A stretch of DNA of 64,000 nucleotides from JAIBJN01 sp963825255 (GCA_963825255.1 CAWGSF010000009.1:186001-250000), one strand, 5' to 3'; shown: positions 24,497 to 34,209, numbered from the stretch's first letter. Translations and numbers: made by a program. The notes: generated from the letters alone by a model not told the origin.

Positions 24497-25627
24497 ATGA
24501 GCCGGAGCGTCCTTGTCGCCGGGGCAGGCTTCGCGGGCCTGGAGGTGATGCTCGCGCTGCGCGAGCTGGCGGAGGAGCGCGTTGCCGTCGAGGTCCTGGC
24601 GCCCGGCCCGGATTTCGTCTATCGGCCCCTTGCAGTCGCCGAGCCGTTCGGCCTCGGTGAGGTTCACCGGGTTCCGCTCGAGGTTCTCGCCGAACGCGCA
24701 GGTGCGGGCTACCGGCAGGGCTCCCTGGCCGCCGTCGATGCGCCCGCGCGGCGGGTGGAGACATCGGAGGGGGATTCGCTCTCCTACGACGCGCTTGTCG
24801 TCGCCAGCGGGGCGCAGTCGGAGGAGGTCGTCCCGGGCGCCCTGACCTTTCAGGGGCCGGAGGACGTGGGTCGCTTCGGCGAGCTCGTCAAGCAGGTGGA
24901 GTCGGGGGCGCTGGAGCGAGTGGCGTTCGCCGTCCCCGCGGGCGTTTCCTGGCCTCTGCCGCTCTACGAGCTGACGCTTCTGACCGCCCGGTGCGCCGCC
25001 CTCTCGCCGTCGGCGCGCGCGGAGATCACGTTCGTCACGCCGGAGCGGGGGCCGCTCACCCTCTTCGGAACGAGCGCGAGCAACCTCGCGCGCGGACTCC
25101 TCGAGGATCAAGGGGTGCGGCTGGCGCTCGAGCGGCACCCGGTGCGCTTCGCGGACGGCAACCTCGAGCTCCTCGGTGGAGAGACGATGGCCGTCGACGC
25201 GGTGGTCTCGCTGCCGCGCCTCCGCGGTCCGTCGCTCGCGGGTCTCCCGCACGATCGCGACGGCTTCCTCGAGGTCGATGACCGCGGCCGGGTGACGGGC
25301 GCGCCAGGCGTCTTCGCCGCGGGCGATGCAACGGCCTTTCCGGTGAAACAGGGAGGCATCGCGACGCAGCAGGCGGACGTCGTCGCGGAAACGATCGCCT
25401 CGGAGGCAGGCGCCCTGGTGCAGCCGACGCCGCTCGACCCGGTCGTGCGCGCGCTCTTGCTCACCGGCGACCGGCCGGCCTACGTACGCGCCGCGCTCGG
25501 CGGCCACCACGGAGACCCGGGGGTCGTCGACTGGGAGCCGCTCTGGTGGCCTCCGGCCAAGGTGGCAGGTCTCCACCTCGCGCCGTTCCTCGCCGCCCAC
25601 ATCGACCTCGTCACGGCGCGTCGGTGA
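24497..25627 (+). CDS. FAD-dependent pyridine nucleotide-disulphide oxidoreductase (NDH-2/SQR-like)
   Basis: This 376-residue two-dinucleotide-binding flavoprotein has N-terminal FAD motif 'VLVAGAGFAGLEVMLALREL', central 'YDALVVASGAQSEEV' and C-terminal FAD/quinone region 'GVFAAGDATAFPVKQGGIATQQADVVAETIA'. There is no redox-active CxxC pair, so it resembles type II NADH dehydrogenase or sulfide:quinone oxidoreductase-like proteins rather than disulfide reductases. ATG at 24497 is 22 nt after the PRPP-synthetase gene, and its stop overlaps the HAD gene (GTGA). It is probably peripheral to the membrane; electron acceptor unknown. Confidence 0.85.
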   Translation: MSRSVLVAGAGFAGLEVMLALRELAEERVAVEVLAPGPDFVYRPLAVAEPFGLGEVHRVPLEVLAERAGAGYRQGSLAAVDAPARRVETSEGDSLSYDALVVASGAQSEEVVPGALTFQGPEDVGRFGELVKQVESGALERVAFAVPAGVSWPLPLYELTLLTARCAALSPSARAEITFVTPERGPLTLFGTSASNLARGLLEDQGVRLALERHPVRFADGNLELLGGETMAVDAVVSLPRLRGPSLAGLPHDRDGFLEVDDRGRVTGAPGVFAAGDATAFPVKQGGIATQQADVVAETIASEAGALVQPTPLDPVVRALLLTGDRPAYVRAALGGHHGDPGVVDWEPLWWPPAKVAGLHLAPFLAAHIDLVTARR

Positions 25628-26375
25628 CCGTGGCTCCGGCTGCCGATCTGAGCGGGATGGAAGCGGTGATCTTCGACCTCGACGGCGTGGTCACCCGAAC
25701 CGCGGACATCCACGCCGAGGCCTGGAAGCAGCTCTTCGACGAGTACCTCGCAGAGCGGGCTCGACGCCTCGGCGAGCCATTCCGGGCGTTCGACCGGGAG
25801 TCGGACTACCGCCGGCACGTCGACGGCAAGCCCCGGTACGACGGAGTCGTCAGCTTCCTGGCGTCGAGAGACGTCCAGCTGCCGCTTGGCTCGCCGGACG
25901 ACCCCGATGACCGCGAGACCGTCTGCGGCCTCGGAAACCGCAAGAACCGGTACTTCGGGGAAGCGCTCGAGCGGACCGGGGTCGAGCCCTTTCCCGACCG
26001 CAGTAAGCCTGATCGAGAAGCTGCGCGCGAAGGGAATCTCCACCGCGATCGCCTCGTCGAGCCGGAACTCCAAGGCGGTCCTGGATGCAGCCGGGATTCG
26101 CAGGCTGTTCGACGTCGAGGTGGACGGCGTCGACCTTGCGGAGCTGGGACTCGCCGGGCAAGCCCGATCCGGCGCTCTTCCTCGAGGCCGCGCGCCGTCT
26201 GGGCGTCGATCCGCGCCGGACAGCGGTTGTCGAGGATGCGATCCCCGGGGTCGAGGCAGGTCGCCGGGGCGGCTTCGGGCTCGTGATCGGCGTCGACCGG
26301 GGCGCGGGTCGCGACGCGCTCACCGCGGGCGGCGCCCATGTCGTGGTCGGCGATCTGGGCGAGGTCGCCGCATGA
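25624..26375 (+). pseudogene. Beta-phosphoglucomutase family HAD hydrolase, two frameshifts
   Basis: This HAD-superfamily gene converts beta-glucose-1-P to glucose-6-P in its family. 'VIFDLDGVVTRTADIHAEAWKQLFDEYL' provides the nucleophile and acid Asp pair (FDLDG), and cap residues 'GVEPFPD' follow. Near 25998 and near 26160 one extra base each shifts the frame. 'AVSLIEKLRAKGISTAIASSSRNS' and 'KPDPALFLEAARRLGVDPRRTAVVEDAIPGVEAG' restore motifs II to IV. Without the two bases the length is 750 nt, exactly in frame. GTG at 25624 overlaps the previous stop and ATGA overlap joins it to GH65. Sequencing error is more likely than decay. Confidence 0.82.
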
Positions 26376-28780
26376 GCGCCTGGGTCCTGGCGCACCGGGG
26401 CTTCGAGCCGGCGAGCGAGGGCCTGCGCGAGGCGCTCTGCACGCTCGGGAACGGCTACGTCGCCACCCGCGGCGCAGCCCCGGAGGCACGGGCCGACGGC
26501 GTCCACTACCCCGCCACCTACGCCGCGGGTGTCTTCAACCGACTGTCGAGCACGGTCGCGGGCCGGACGCTCGAAGACGAGAGCATCGTCAACCTTCCCA
26601 ACTGGCTCCCGCTCACGTTTCGGGCCGAGGGCGGGTGCTGGCTGGACGACGCGGAGCTCCTCGAGCAGCGCCTCGAGCTCGACATGCGTCGGGGAGTGCT
26701 GACCCGGTTCGCGCGGGTTCGCGACGGTGCGGGCCGTGCGACGACCGTGACGCAACGGCGCATCGTCTCCATGGACGATCCGCACCTGGTCGCGCTCGAG
26801 ACCACGCTCGTCCCCGAGAACTGGTCGGGCCTGCTGCAGGTTCGCTCGAGCCTGGACGGCACGGTCCGCAACGCCGGCGTCGCGCGCTATCGCGCCCTCG
26901 CCGGGGAGCATCTGACGGCGATCGAAGCGGGGGAAGCAGACGGCGAGACGGTCGTCCTCCGGGCGCAGACGACGAGCTCGCGCATCCTCGTCGCGGAGGC
27001 GGCCCGGACGCGCGTCACGCGGGACGGCGCCGCGCTCGCGGTCGAGCGAACGCTGCGTCCAGGAGCCCCGAGGGGTCGGGCACGAGCTCTCCGTCGAGGT
27101 TCGTACGGAGGAGCCGGTGACGATCGAGAAGGTCGTCGCCCTGACCACGTCGCGCGACCCAGCCCTGTCCGAGCCTCGCCACGCGGCCTGCCGCATGGTC
27201 GGCAGGGCGCCCGGCTTCGACGGACTCCTGGAGAAGCACGAGGTCGCCTGGCACGTCCTCTGGCGTCGGTTCGGGATCTCTCTCGAGGAAGGCGAGGAGC
27301 GAACCGGCCGCATCGTCAACCTCCACCTGTTCCATCTCCTGCAGACCCTCTCTCCTCACACGGCCGCGCTCGACGCGGGCGTGCCGGCCCGCGGCCTCCA
27401 CGGCGAGGCATACCGCGGCCATGTCTTCTGGGACGAGCTCTTCGTGATCCCGTTCATCACGCTCCGGCTGCCGCGGCTAGCCCGCGCATTGCTTCGCTAC
27501 CGGTACCGGCGGCTGCGCGAAGCGCGCTGGGCGGCGCAGGAGGCGGGCTACTCGGGCGCGATGTTCCCGTGGCAGAGTGGCAGCGACGGGCGCGAGGAGA
27601 CTCCGCGCTACCACCTGAACCCGCACTCAGGTCGTTGGAACCCCGACAACTCCTCGCTTCAGCGGCACGTCAACGCCGCGATCGCCTACAACGTCTGGCA
27701 CTACTACCAGGTCACCGGCGATGTCGGCTTCCTCGGCAGGATTCGGTGCGGAGCTGATCATCGAGATCGCGCGCTTCTGGAGCTCGATCGCCAGCTACAA
27801 CCGGGCACTCGACCGCTACGAGATCTGCGGCGTGATAGGCCCCGACGAGTACCACGACGGCTATCCGGGCGCATCCGCCGCCGGGATCGACAACAACGCC
27901 TACACGAACGTGATGGCGGTGTGGGTGCTCTGCCGGGCCCTCGACCTGCTCGAGCTTCTTCCCGTCCGACCGGAGCGACGAGATCCGGGAGCGTCTCTCC
28001 GTCACCCCTGAGGAGCTCGAGCGCTGGGAGGACGTCAGCCGGAAGATGCGCCTCGTCTTCCACGAGGACGGCGTCCTCAGTCAGTTCGAGGGGTACGAGC
28101 AGCTGGAAGAGTTCGACTGGGAGGGCTACCGCTCCCGCTACGGGGACATCAGCCGGCTCGACCGCATCCTGGAGAGCGAGGGCGACACGCCGAATCGCTA
28201 CAAGGTCTCGAAGCAGGCCGACGTCCTCATGCTCCTCTACCTGCTGTCGACCGACGAGCTCCGCGAGATCTTCGCGCGGCTCGGCTACGACCTCGACGAG
28301 GAGACAATCGCACAGACGGTCGAGTACTACCTCGACCGGACCTCGAACGGCTCCACGCTCAGTCGCGTCGTGCACGCCTGGGTACTCGCACGCTCTGACC
28401 GAAGCCGCTCCTGGGAGCTCTTCCTCGAGGCCCTCGAGAGCGACATCTCCGACACGCAGGGCGGCACGACGGCCGAGGGGATCCATCTGGGAGCGATGGG
28501 CGGGACGCTCGACCTTCTCCAGCGCTCCTACACGGGGCTCGAGGTCCGCAACGACGTCCTGTGGCTCGACCCCCAGTTGCCGAGGACGCTGAGGCGGCTC
28601 GCCTTCACCGTCCTCTACCGCGGGCAGCTGCTCCAACTCGACTTCGCAGACGAGGTCGTCACAATTGCTTCGCAGACGGCGACGGGCGCGCCGATCTTCG
28701 TCGGGATCGGGGGAACCGTGACCGAGGTCGAGGCGGGAGGTCGGCTCGAGCTGCTTGCGCCGGCGCCGCCGGCCTCCTGA
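26372..28780 (+). pseudogene. Glycoside hydrolase family 65 (maltose/trehalose/kojibiose phosphorylase-like), three frameshifts
   Basis: This gene of about 800 codons encodes a GH65 disaccharide phosphorylase, giving beta-glucose-1-P from an alpha-glucoside and phosphate. 'GFEPASEGLREALCTLGNGYVATRG' is the family N-terminus, 'HVFWDELFVIPF' the catalytic-barrel signature, 'YEICGVIGPDEYHDG' holds the general-acid Glu, and 'TTAEGIHLGAMGGTLDLLQR' is the phosphate-binding loop. Frame breaks lie near 27065, 27740 and 27965, each repaired by dropping one base. The coupled beta-phosphoglucomutase upstream argues for a phosphorylase rather than a hydrolase. Which disaccharide is used cannot be told. 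Confidence 0.83.
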
Positions 28781-28859
28781 GCCCGCCAACTGCTGCGGGG
28801 CCGTGGGTCAACGAGGCCCGAGCGGGCGGGGCTCGAGAGCGCCGCTAATCTGGTCAGCG

Positions 28860-29540
28860 GGCCCCCGTAGCGACCGCGAGCAGGTGCGCTTCTGGGTGCT
28901 CCGCAGCCTGCTTCGGCAAGGGATCTGGGGCAGCGGCCTCGACACGCTCCTCACGCGCCTACGGGCGGCGATCAAGGATCACGGGGACAGTGGTTTTCCG
29001 GTCGCCGAAATCGAGCAGACGATGGGCGAGGTCGGCAAGAAGCCTGGCCTTTGATGAGGACGCAGTCCAAGGTCTCCTGAAGCTCCGCTACGTCGACCGG
29101 AACTGCTACGCCCGACTCTCTCTGATCTACCCGAGCGGCGACACAAGCCGGCGGCACGTCGACTACGTCTATCCGCAGACAGCGTTTACGAAGGCCAAGC
29201 TGGAGCGGCTCGGCTTCTCGTCGGAGCGCGCGGCGACCGTGATTCCAATGGCGCAAGAGATCCGAACCTGCAGCTGATGACGCCGGCGGAGAACGAATCG
29301 AAGGGTGACCGCTTCCCGGCCGCGTGGCTCGCCAGCAGCTTCCCGGACGAGAACGACTGCGCGGCTATTCGCGCGCTACACCATCTCGGCGACGTCGACG
29401 ACGACCTCGATAACTTCGAGGACTTCTTTACGTCGCGCCGGGAGAGGCTCGCGGCGGTCGTTCGGCGTCGTCTCGGCGTTCTGATCCAGCCCCGGCCGCT
29501 GCTTCTGCCGAGCCTCGATAGCGGTTTCCTTCACTATTAG
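28860..29540 (+). pseudogene. DUF262/DUF1524 (GmrSD-like) restriction-protein C-terminal remnant
   Basis: Three reading frames together spell the C-terminal part of a DUF262/DUF1524 protein, the family of the type IV modified-DNA endonuclease GmrSD. The pieces are 'VRFWVLRSLLRQGIWGSGLDTLLTRL' from 28884, 'LLKLRYVDRNCYARLSLIYP', 'HVDYVYP' (a variant of the HxDHIxP nuclease motif) and 'NLQLMTPAENESKGDRFPAAWLASSFPD'. The frame breaks near 29043 and 29268. The N-terminal ParB-like nucleotide-binding domain is absent, so it is a true fragment as well as frameshifted. Its TAG overlaps the convergent gene's stop. Confidence 0.6.
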
Positions 29541-29948
29541 TTCGTGGACCACTGACGATCGTCGGGCCCCGGAGCCGCCGGGGTGACCTCGTGCAGGAGG
29601 TCGACCGCGACCAGCAGGGCCGAACTCCGCCAGTCGGCGAGGTCGCCTCCGTAGCCCGCCGCGTACTTGTCGTGGACGAGCGCCCGCGCGCGCTCGTCCT
29701 CGGCGGCGTCCTCGACGACCCGGCGCACGGCCGGAGAAGACGCTGCTGCCGAGCTCGACCGTCACCTCGGGGCGTCTTGTGCAGATTCTTGACCCAGTCG
29801 GAACGATCGCGGCCGCCGGAGAGCAGGTAGACGGTATCGCCCTCGAGCGCGAACCAGATCTCGATTCGGTGCGGCCGCCCGGTCACCCGACCGCTCGTCG
29901 TCAGGTAGCAGTATACTGCTCGTCCGCGAAGCCGCCCGAGGTGGTCAC
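29537..29948 (-). pseudogene. Nitroreductase / F420-dependent quinone reductase (DUF385-like), frameshifted
   Basis: Fragments in three frames of the minus strand give a protein of about 135 residues. They are 'TTSGGFADEQY', 'CYLTTSGRVTGRPHRIEIWFALEGDTVYLLSGGRDRSDWVKNLHKTP', 'VTVELGSSVFSGRA' and 'RRVVEDAAEDERARALVHDKYAAGYGGDLADW'. These are the conserved blocks of the deazaflavin-dependent nitroreductase-family proteins common in actinobacteria. GTG at 29948 has GGAG 5 nt upstream. At least three indels are needed to join them, so it is either disrupted or badly sequenced. Confidence 0.68.
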
Positions 29949-29961
29949 GTCTCCTCGAGTT

Positions 29962-30014
29962 CGCTGGGCCTGCCCAGCGTCGCAGAGATGCCGCTCGGTC
30001 GAGTAGGCTCGACC
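29962..30014. promoter_or_regulatory. Two inverted repeats in a divergent gap
   Basis: Between the reductase start (29948) and the secreted-protein start (30147) there are two short perfect inverted repeats: CGCTGGGC-CT-GCCCAGCG (29962-29979) and GGTCGAG-TAGG-CTCGACC (29997-30014). They could be operators for the divergent genes. I see nothing else in 29949-30146 apart from the GAGGAGG ribosome-binding site at 30136-30142. Confidence 0.35.
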
Positions 30015-30146
30015 ACCAGATCGAGGCCGTCGGCGGAGCATGACGAGATCGGAAACGGTCACGTTCCGCGTGGTGCGGTGCCGGCCTTCGCCCTGGTCGG
30101 CAATCGCTGCAGTCGGCGCTCCTGCAGAGGAATCGAGGAGGATCGC

Positions 30147-32015
30147 GTGCATCGTCGCATCGACAAGACTTCCGTCTCGTGCCCGGCTTCTGCTCGGTAC
30201 TCTGGCTGGCGCTCGCGCTGGGTGCTGCAGGCGCCGGATCTGCGAGCGCCGCCTCTCTGGCCGGCGCGCCGGCGAAGAACCAGCCCGGCTTCGGCCCGAA
30301 CGTGACCATCTTCGACCCGAGCATGCCGGTCAGCGAGATCCAGGCAACCGTCGACGCGGTCTACGCCGAGCAGGTCGACGCCGAGATGAGCACGAACCGC
30401 GACGCGTTCCGTGTTCAAGCCGGGCGTGTACGGAACAGCCACCGAGCCGCTGGCAGATGAAGGTCGGCTACTACACCGAGGTCGCGGGACTCGGCGCGTC
30501 GCCGACGGACGTGACCATCAACGGCAAGATCGAGGTCTACAACCGCTGCCTCGAGAATGGGGGCACGAGCTACTGCGTTGCCCTGAACAATTTCTGGCGC
30601 ACGCTGTCCAACCTGACGCTCGAACATCAACGCCCTCGGTCAGGACGGCTGCCTCGCCTTGGCAAACTTCTGGGCCGTCTCCCAGGCCGTGTCGATGCGC
30701 CGCCTCAACGTCAGCGGCGGCAACCTCTCGCTCATGGACTACTGCTCGGCGGGCCACAGTACGCCAGCGGGAGGCTTCATCGCCGATCGCCTGCCGTTCG
30801 TGATCAACGGCTCCCAGCAGCAGTGGCCGATCCGCAACAGCCAGATCGCCGGCTGGTCGAACGGCGTGTGGAACCAGGTCTTCCGCAGGGTGTCGAGGGC
30901 GCGCCGTCGGAAGCGGCTTTCCCCAATCCGCCGTACACGACCCTCGATACGACGCCCGTCAGCCGTGAGAAGCCGTACCTGTTCATCGACGGGAAGGGCA
31001 AGTACAAAATCCGCGTCCCCTCTGCGCAGACGAACACCCGCGGTACCACGTGGCCGGCGGCATGACGCCGGGGCACACGATCCCGCTCCGCGACTTCTTC
31101 ATCGCGACCCCGTCGGACTCGGTGAAGACGATCAACAACCAACTGGCCCGCGGCATGAATCCGCTGCTCACCCGGGTGTCTACGAAGTGGGGAAGAGCAT
31201 CCCGCGAAGCGAGCCAACACGGTCGTCCTCGGCATCGGGCATGCGACGCTCACCGTGGTCCACGGCGTGGTCCCGCTGACGGTCAACGATGTCCCCGGCG
31301 TCATCATCGCCGGCGTCACGATCGACGCGGGTTCCGTCGAGTCGCCGATCCTCCTACAGGTCGGCAAGAAGCCCAAGAAGAACGCGAAGAGCCACCCGTC
31401 CGACCCGACCACGCTCTCGGACGTGTACTTCCGCGTTGGCGGACCGACATCGGCAAGGTCGACGTGGCACTCGAGGTCAACAGCGACAACGTCTTGATCG
31501 ATCACACCTGGGTGTGGCGTGCCGACCACGGCGTCGAGGGCTTCACCGGCGACACGGAGCGGTGGAACACCAACATCGGCCGCAACGGCGTCGTCGTCAA
31601 CGGTGACGGCGTGACGGGGACGGGCCTGTTCGTCGAGCACTTCCAGCAGTACAACACGATCTGGAACGGCCAAGACGGGACGACGATCCTGTACCAGAAC
31701 GAGCTGCCCTACGACCCGCCGACCCAGGCGGATTGGATGCACGACGGCATCGAGGGCTGGGCCGGCTACAAGGTCGGAGACGAAGTGACGACGCACAGGC
31801 TCTACGGCGGCGGCGTCTACGTCTTCAACCAGAACAACCCGTCGATCCACACCGAGAACGGCTTCGAGGTTCCGGTGACCCCGGGCGTCCAGCTGCATCA
31901 CATCATGACGGTCAACCTGGGCGCGGGCACGATCGACCACGTGGTCAACGGCGTCGGCGGCCCCGCCGATACGAGCAACATCGGCGTGCCTGTCTACATC
32001 GTCGACTACCCGTGA
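30147..32015 (+). pseudogene. Secreted right-handed beta-helix (pectate-lyase-like) protein, about ten frameshifts
   Basis: Pieces in all three frames give a protein of about 620 residues, similar in layout to actinobacterial secreted proteins often mislabelled as adenylyl cyclase or coagulation-factor proteins. There is a signal peptide ('LWLALALGAAGAGSASA'), then 'GPNVTIFDPSMP', 'FKPGVYGTATEPL', 'KVGYYTEVAGLGASPTDVTI', 'GVIIAGVTIDAGSVESP' and 'NVLIDHTWVWRADHG'. The last 570 nt are one open frame ending 'GVPVYIVDYP'. GTG at 30147 follows GAGGAGG. Frame changes lie near 30180, 30408, 30455, 30624, 30765, 30885, 31058, 31170, 31200 and 31440. Ligand or enzymatic role unknown. Confidence 0.7.
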
Positions 32016-32072
32016 CTCACCGGTCGAGCTGAGCCCGGCCGGCCCGGATGAACGGGCGCGGCACGGAGATTA

Positions 32073-32110
32073 CGAAGAGGCCGCTCAAGCGCACCGGAGC
32101 GGCCTCTTCG
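32073..32110. terminator. Strong hairpin, probable intrinsic terminator
   Basis: CGAAGAGGCCGCTC (32073-32086) pairs perfectly with GAGCGGCCTCTTCG (32097-32110) around a 10-nt loop, a 14-bp stem, 58 nt after the stop of the beta-helix gene. No U-tract follows, which is common for high-GC actinobacteria. Confidence 0.65.
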
Positions 32111-32575
32111 GAGATCCTGCCGACCTACCGCGTCCTCACACCAGGTCCAAGCAAGGACGACCTTGGCCGCTTGACTTTGCACGGTGCGCTTTCAGCTTGT
32201 GCACGTGGCCACCGAGAAGCCAGACGCCGCACCCGAAACCTCCGACGCCTGACTGGCGTTCCACTTCCGCTCAAACCGCGCAGCCGTAAGGGCGCTCGGC
32301 GTGACTGAGCACGCGGTGGGGCCGGTGGCTGGATGGAAAGCGGCAGCCTAGCGCGGAGGCGTCATCGCCATCGACCGCACGCTGGGCGTCTCACCACGGG
32401 CGCTGAACATGCACCCCGTCGACTTCGCGGTGGAGATGCTCGGTGACCGGGAGCGGATCCGCACGCCGAGCGCGGCATCGCTGCCGCTGGGAAACAGGGC
32501 CGCAAGAGTAGAGGAATACCGTGGTACCCTCGAAGCGCGCGAAACCGTATGAGTAGGGCGGTTGCGCGCAACCTG
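32111..32575. other. Gap with no convincing gene; possible gene fragment at 32336-32520
   Basis: I see no intact gene in these 465 nt. On the plus strand, about 32375-32500 reads as 'ALNMHPVDFAVEMLGDRERI' followed by 'RTPSAASLPLGNRAARVEEY', which has protein-like composition but no start codon or recognisable family. It may be a decayed fragment. The stretch just before the tRNA includes TTGCGCGCAA (32562-32571), a small perfect palindrome. Confidence 0.4.
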
Positions 32576-32648
32576 GCCCCCGTAGCTCAGTGGATAGAGC
32601 AGCGGTTTCCGTAAACCGCGCGCGCACGTTCGATTCGTGCCGGGGGCA
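32576..32648 (+). tRNA. tRNA-Arg(CCG), with an apparently enlarged anticodon loop
   Basis: The cloverleaf is clear: acceptor GCCCCCG/CGGGGGC with discriminator A48, D-arm GCTC-AGTGGATA-GAGC, T-arm GCACG-TTCGATT-CGTGC. The anticodon arm is GCGGT-TTCCGTAA-ACCGC, an 8-nt loop instead of 7, with CCG after two T residues, as in tRNA-Arg(CCG). The extra base (T112 or an A) may be an indel error like the many frameshifts around it. CCA is not encoded. The identity is supported by the anticodon and by the acceptor stem typical of bacterial Arg tRNAs. Confidence 0.85.
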
Positions 32649-32676
32649 CTCCCCAGGTCTCCTCCACGTGTCGGCC

Positions 32677-33138
32677 TGGACGCAGGACGACGCATCTCGA
32701 TGAACTCCCACTCTCGTCCGCCCGTCCGGTGCATGTAGGCGCGGCTTCGTACGAAGCCGACCCGCTCGTAGACGGTGATCGCCCGACTGTTGAAGGCCGC
32801 GACCGAGAGCAAGAACTCATCGGGCGCGTAGCGCCCGCGCGCATCTCGAGACCCGCTTCGACGAAGCTCTGCCCGAGGCCGCGCCCTGTCCAGTCGGGAT
32901 GCAGGCCGAGGCCGATCTCGAGGCTCGGACGGTGTGGACGCTTGTACTGGAAGTAGCCGACAAGGCGGCCGTCGTCGTCGTCGACCGCCACGTAGTCCTC
33001 TGCGCGCAGCTTCGGGTCGAGCAGCTCGGCGAGGTCGTCCGGATCCGAGTCCCAGTCGTAGAAGGAGAAGGGCGCCGGGTAGTGCCAGCCTGCGACTGCC
33101 TCCGCGTCCTCCTGCGTCATCGGTCTGAAATGGAACAC
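32677..33138 (-). pseudogene. GNAT acetyltransferase (RimI-like), frameshifted, 3' end unclear
   Basis: A GNAT domain of about 150 residues: 'FHFRPMTQEDAEAVAGWHYPAPF', then the acetyl-CoA motif 'IGLGLHPDWTGRGLGQSFVEAGLE'. After a frame change near 32825, 'FLLSVAAFNSRAITVYERVGFVRSRAYMHR' follows, ending in 'EFIEMRRP' near 32680. GTG at 33138 has GAGGG 5 nt upstream. No frame gives a stop before the tRNA, so at least one more indel hides the true end; the left boundary given is where similarity ends. Substrate unknown. Confidence 0.7.
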
Positions 33139-33224
33139 CGAGCCCTCACGGTAACGCCGTGCGCACGGCGCGAGGGTTTCGCTTACGATCGTCCTCTCAC
33201 GGCGGCGATGCAGGGGGAGGAGAC

Positions 33225-34209
33225 ATGACGGGACGCTTGGGACGGAAGGCCCTGCTTTTTGGGCTTCTCGTGGCGGTCGCGCTCGGATCGGTCGGGAGCG
33301 CGGCGCCGAGCGGAAGCGACTCGGGCTGCAAACGCTCACCGGCGTGCCTGGAGGTCGCCGCCACCCTGGAGACGGTGACGGCATCGCAGCCGAACGCTCC
33401 TGCCTACGCCAACGTCACCGCCACGGTCACCGGCACGTCGAAGAAGAAGGGCGGCGAGGAGGTCGAGCTCGACCGTCTCGCCGCTCGCGGCCGACACGGC
33501 TGCCGGATTCGTGCTCTTCTCCGCGACGCCGAGCGTCGGCACGTGCGCCCTCGACGACGCCTCGACCACGCTCACGTGCTCCCTCGGGAAGCTCGCAAGC
33601 GGCGACAGGTCGCGACGGTCGACCTCGTGCTGGAGACGCCGCAGGCTGTCGGTGACGCTGCGCTCGACTTCGCCGTGTCCCCCAAGCCGAGGGGCAACAG
33701 CCGTCCCGTGTCGGTGACGAAGGTGATCACGATCACCGAGCCGGGCGGCGAGACGGCGACGTCCTTCGTCCCCGAAGGGACGCCGCTCACGCTCGAGGCC
33801 GACAAGAGCGGCCAGGAGCAGACGCTCTCGCTCCCGGCTCAGGGCTTCTCGACGACGGCCGAGCTCGCGTTCAACACCACCGACGAGATCCCGTTCACGT
33901 GCCCGAAGTGGTTCGTCTGCCGGACCGGCGACTGGTTCTCGGTCACCATTCCGGGGACCTTCGATCCGCCTGCCGAGTTCCGCCTCTTCTGGCCGGCCGA
34001 GTTCGTGTCACCCGTAGCAGACGGTCGACAACTTCGCGGTCTTCTACGTCAAGGAGGCCGGGGCACCGCTCGAGATCATCAAGAAGCGGTGCGACAAGTA
34101 CCTCACCGTCATCCCGTGTCTCAAGGACGTGAAGAAGTTCTGGTGGGGACCGCTGAAGGGGAGCTTCGCCGCCACGGTGGTTCGGGCCGACAACGGGAAG
34201 ATGCACTAG
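33225..34209 (+). pseudogene. Secreted protein with DUF11-like (Ig-type) domains, three frameshifts
   Basis: This protein of about 325 residues opens with a clear signal peptide ('RKALLFGLLVAVALGSVGSAA') behind a GGGGGAGGAG ribosome-binding site. The first domain, 'AYANVTATVTGTSKKKGGEEVELD', continues in another frame as 'LFSATPSVGTCALDDASTTLTCSLGKLASG', the usual look of a DUF11/CARDB-like beta-sandwich. After frame changes near 33480, 33605 and 34015, the end is 'VDNFAVFYVKEAGAPLEIIKKRC...WWGPLKGSFAATVVRAD'. The TAG at 34207-34209 overlaps the convergent cyclase stop by 3 nt. It is probably a surface protein; function unknown. Confidence 0.65.

Noticed and set aside
26372..28780. Programmed frameshifting in the GH65 gene
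   Set aside because: The three breaks have no slippery sequence in common, and the same kind of break is found in many unrelated genes nearby, so sequence error is simpler.
32048..32308. 86-codon plus-strand ORF after the beta-helix gene
   Set aside because: It contains the 14-bp terminator hairpin and has no recognisable composition or family.
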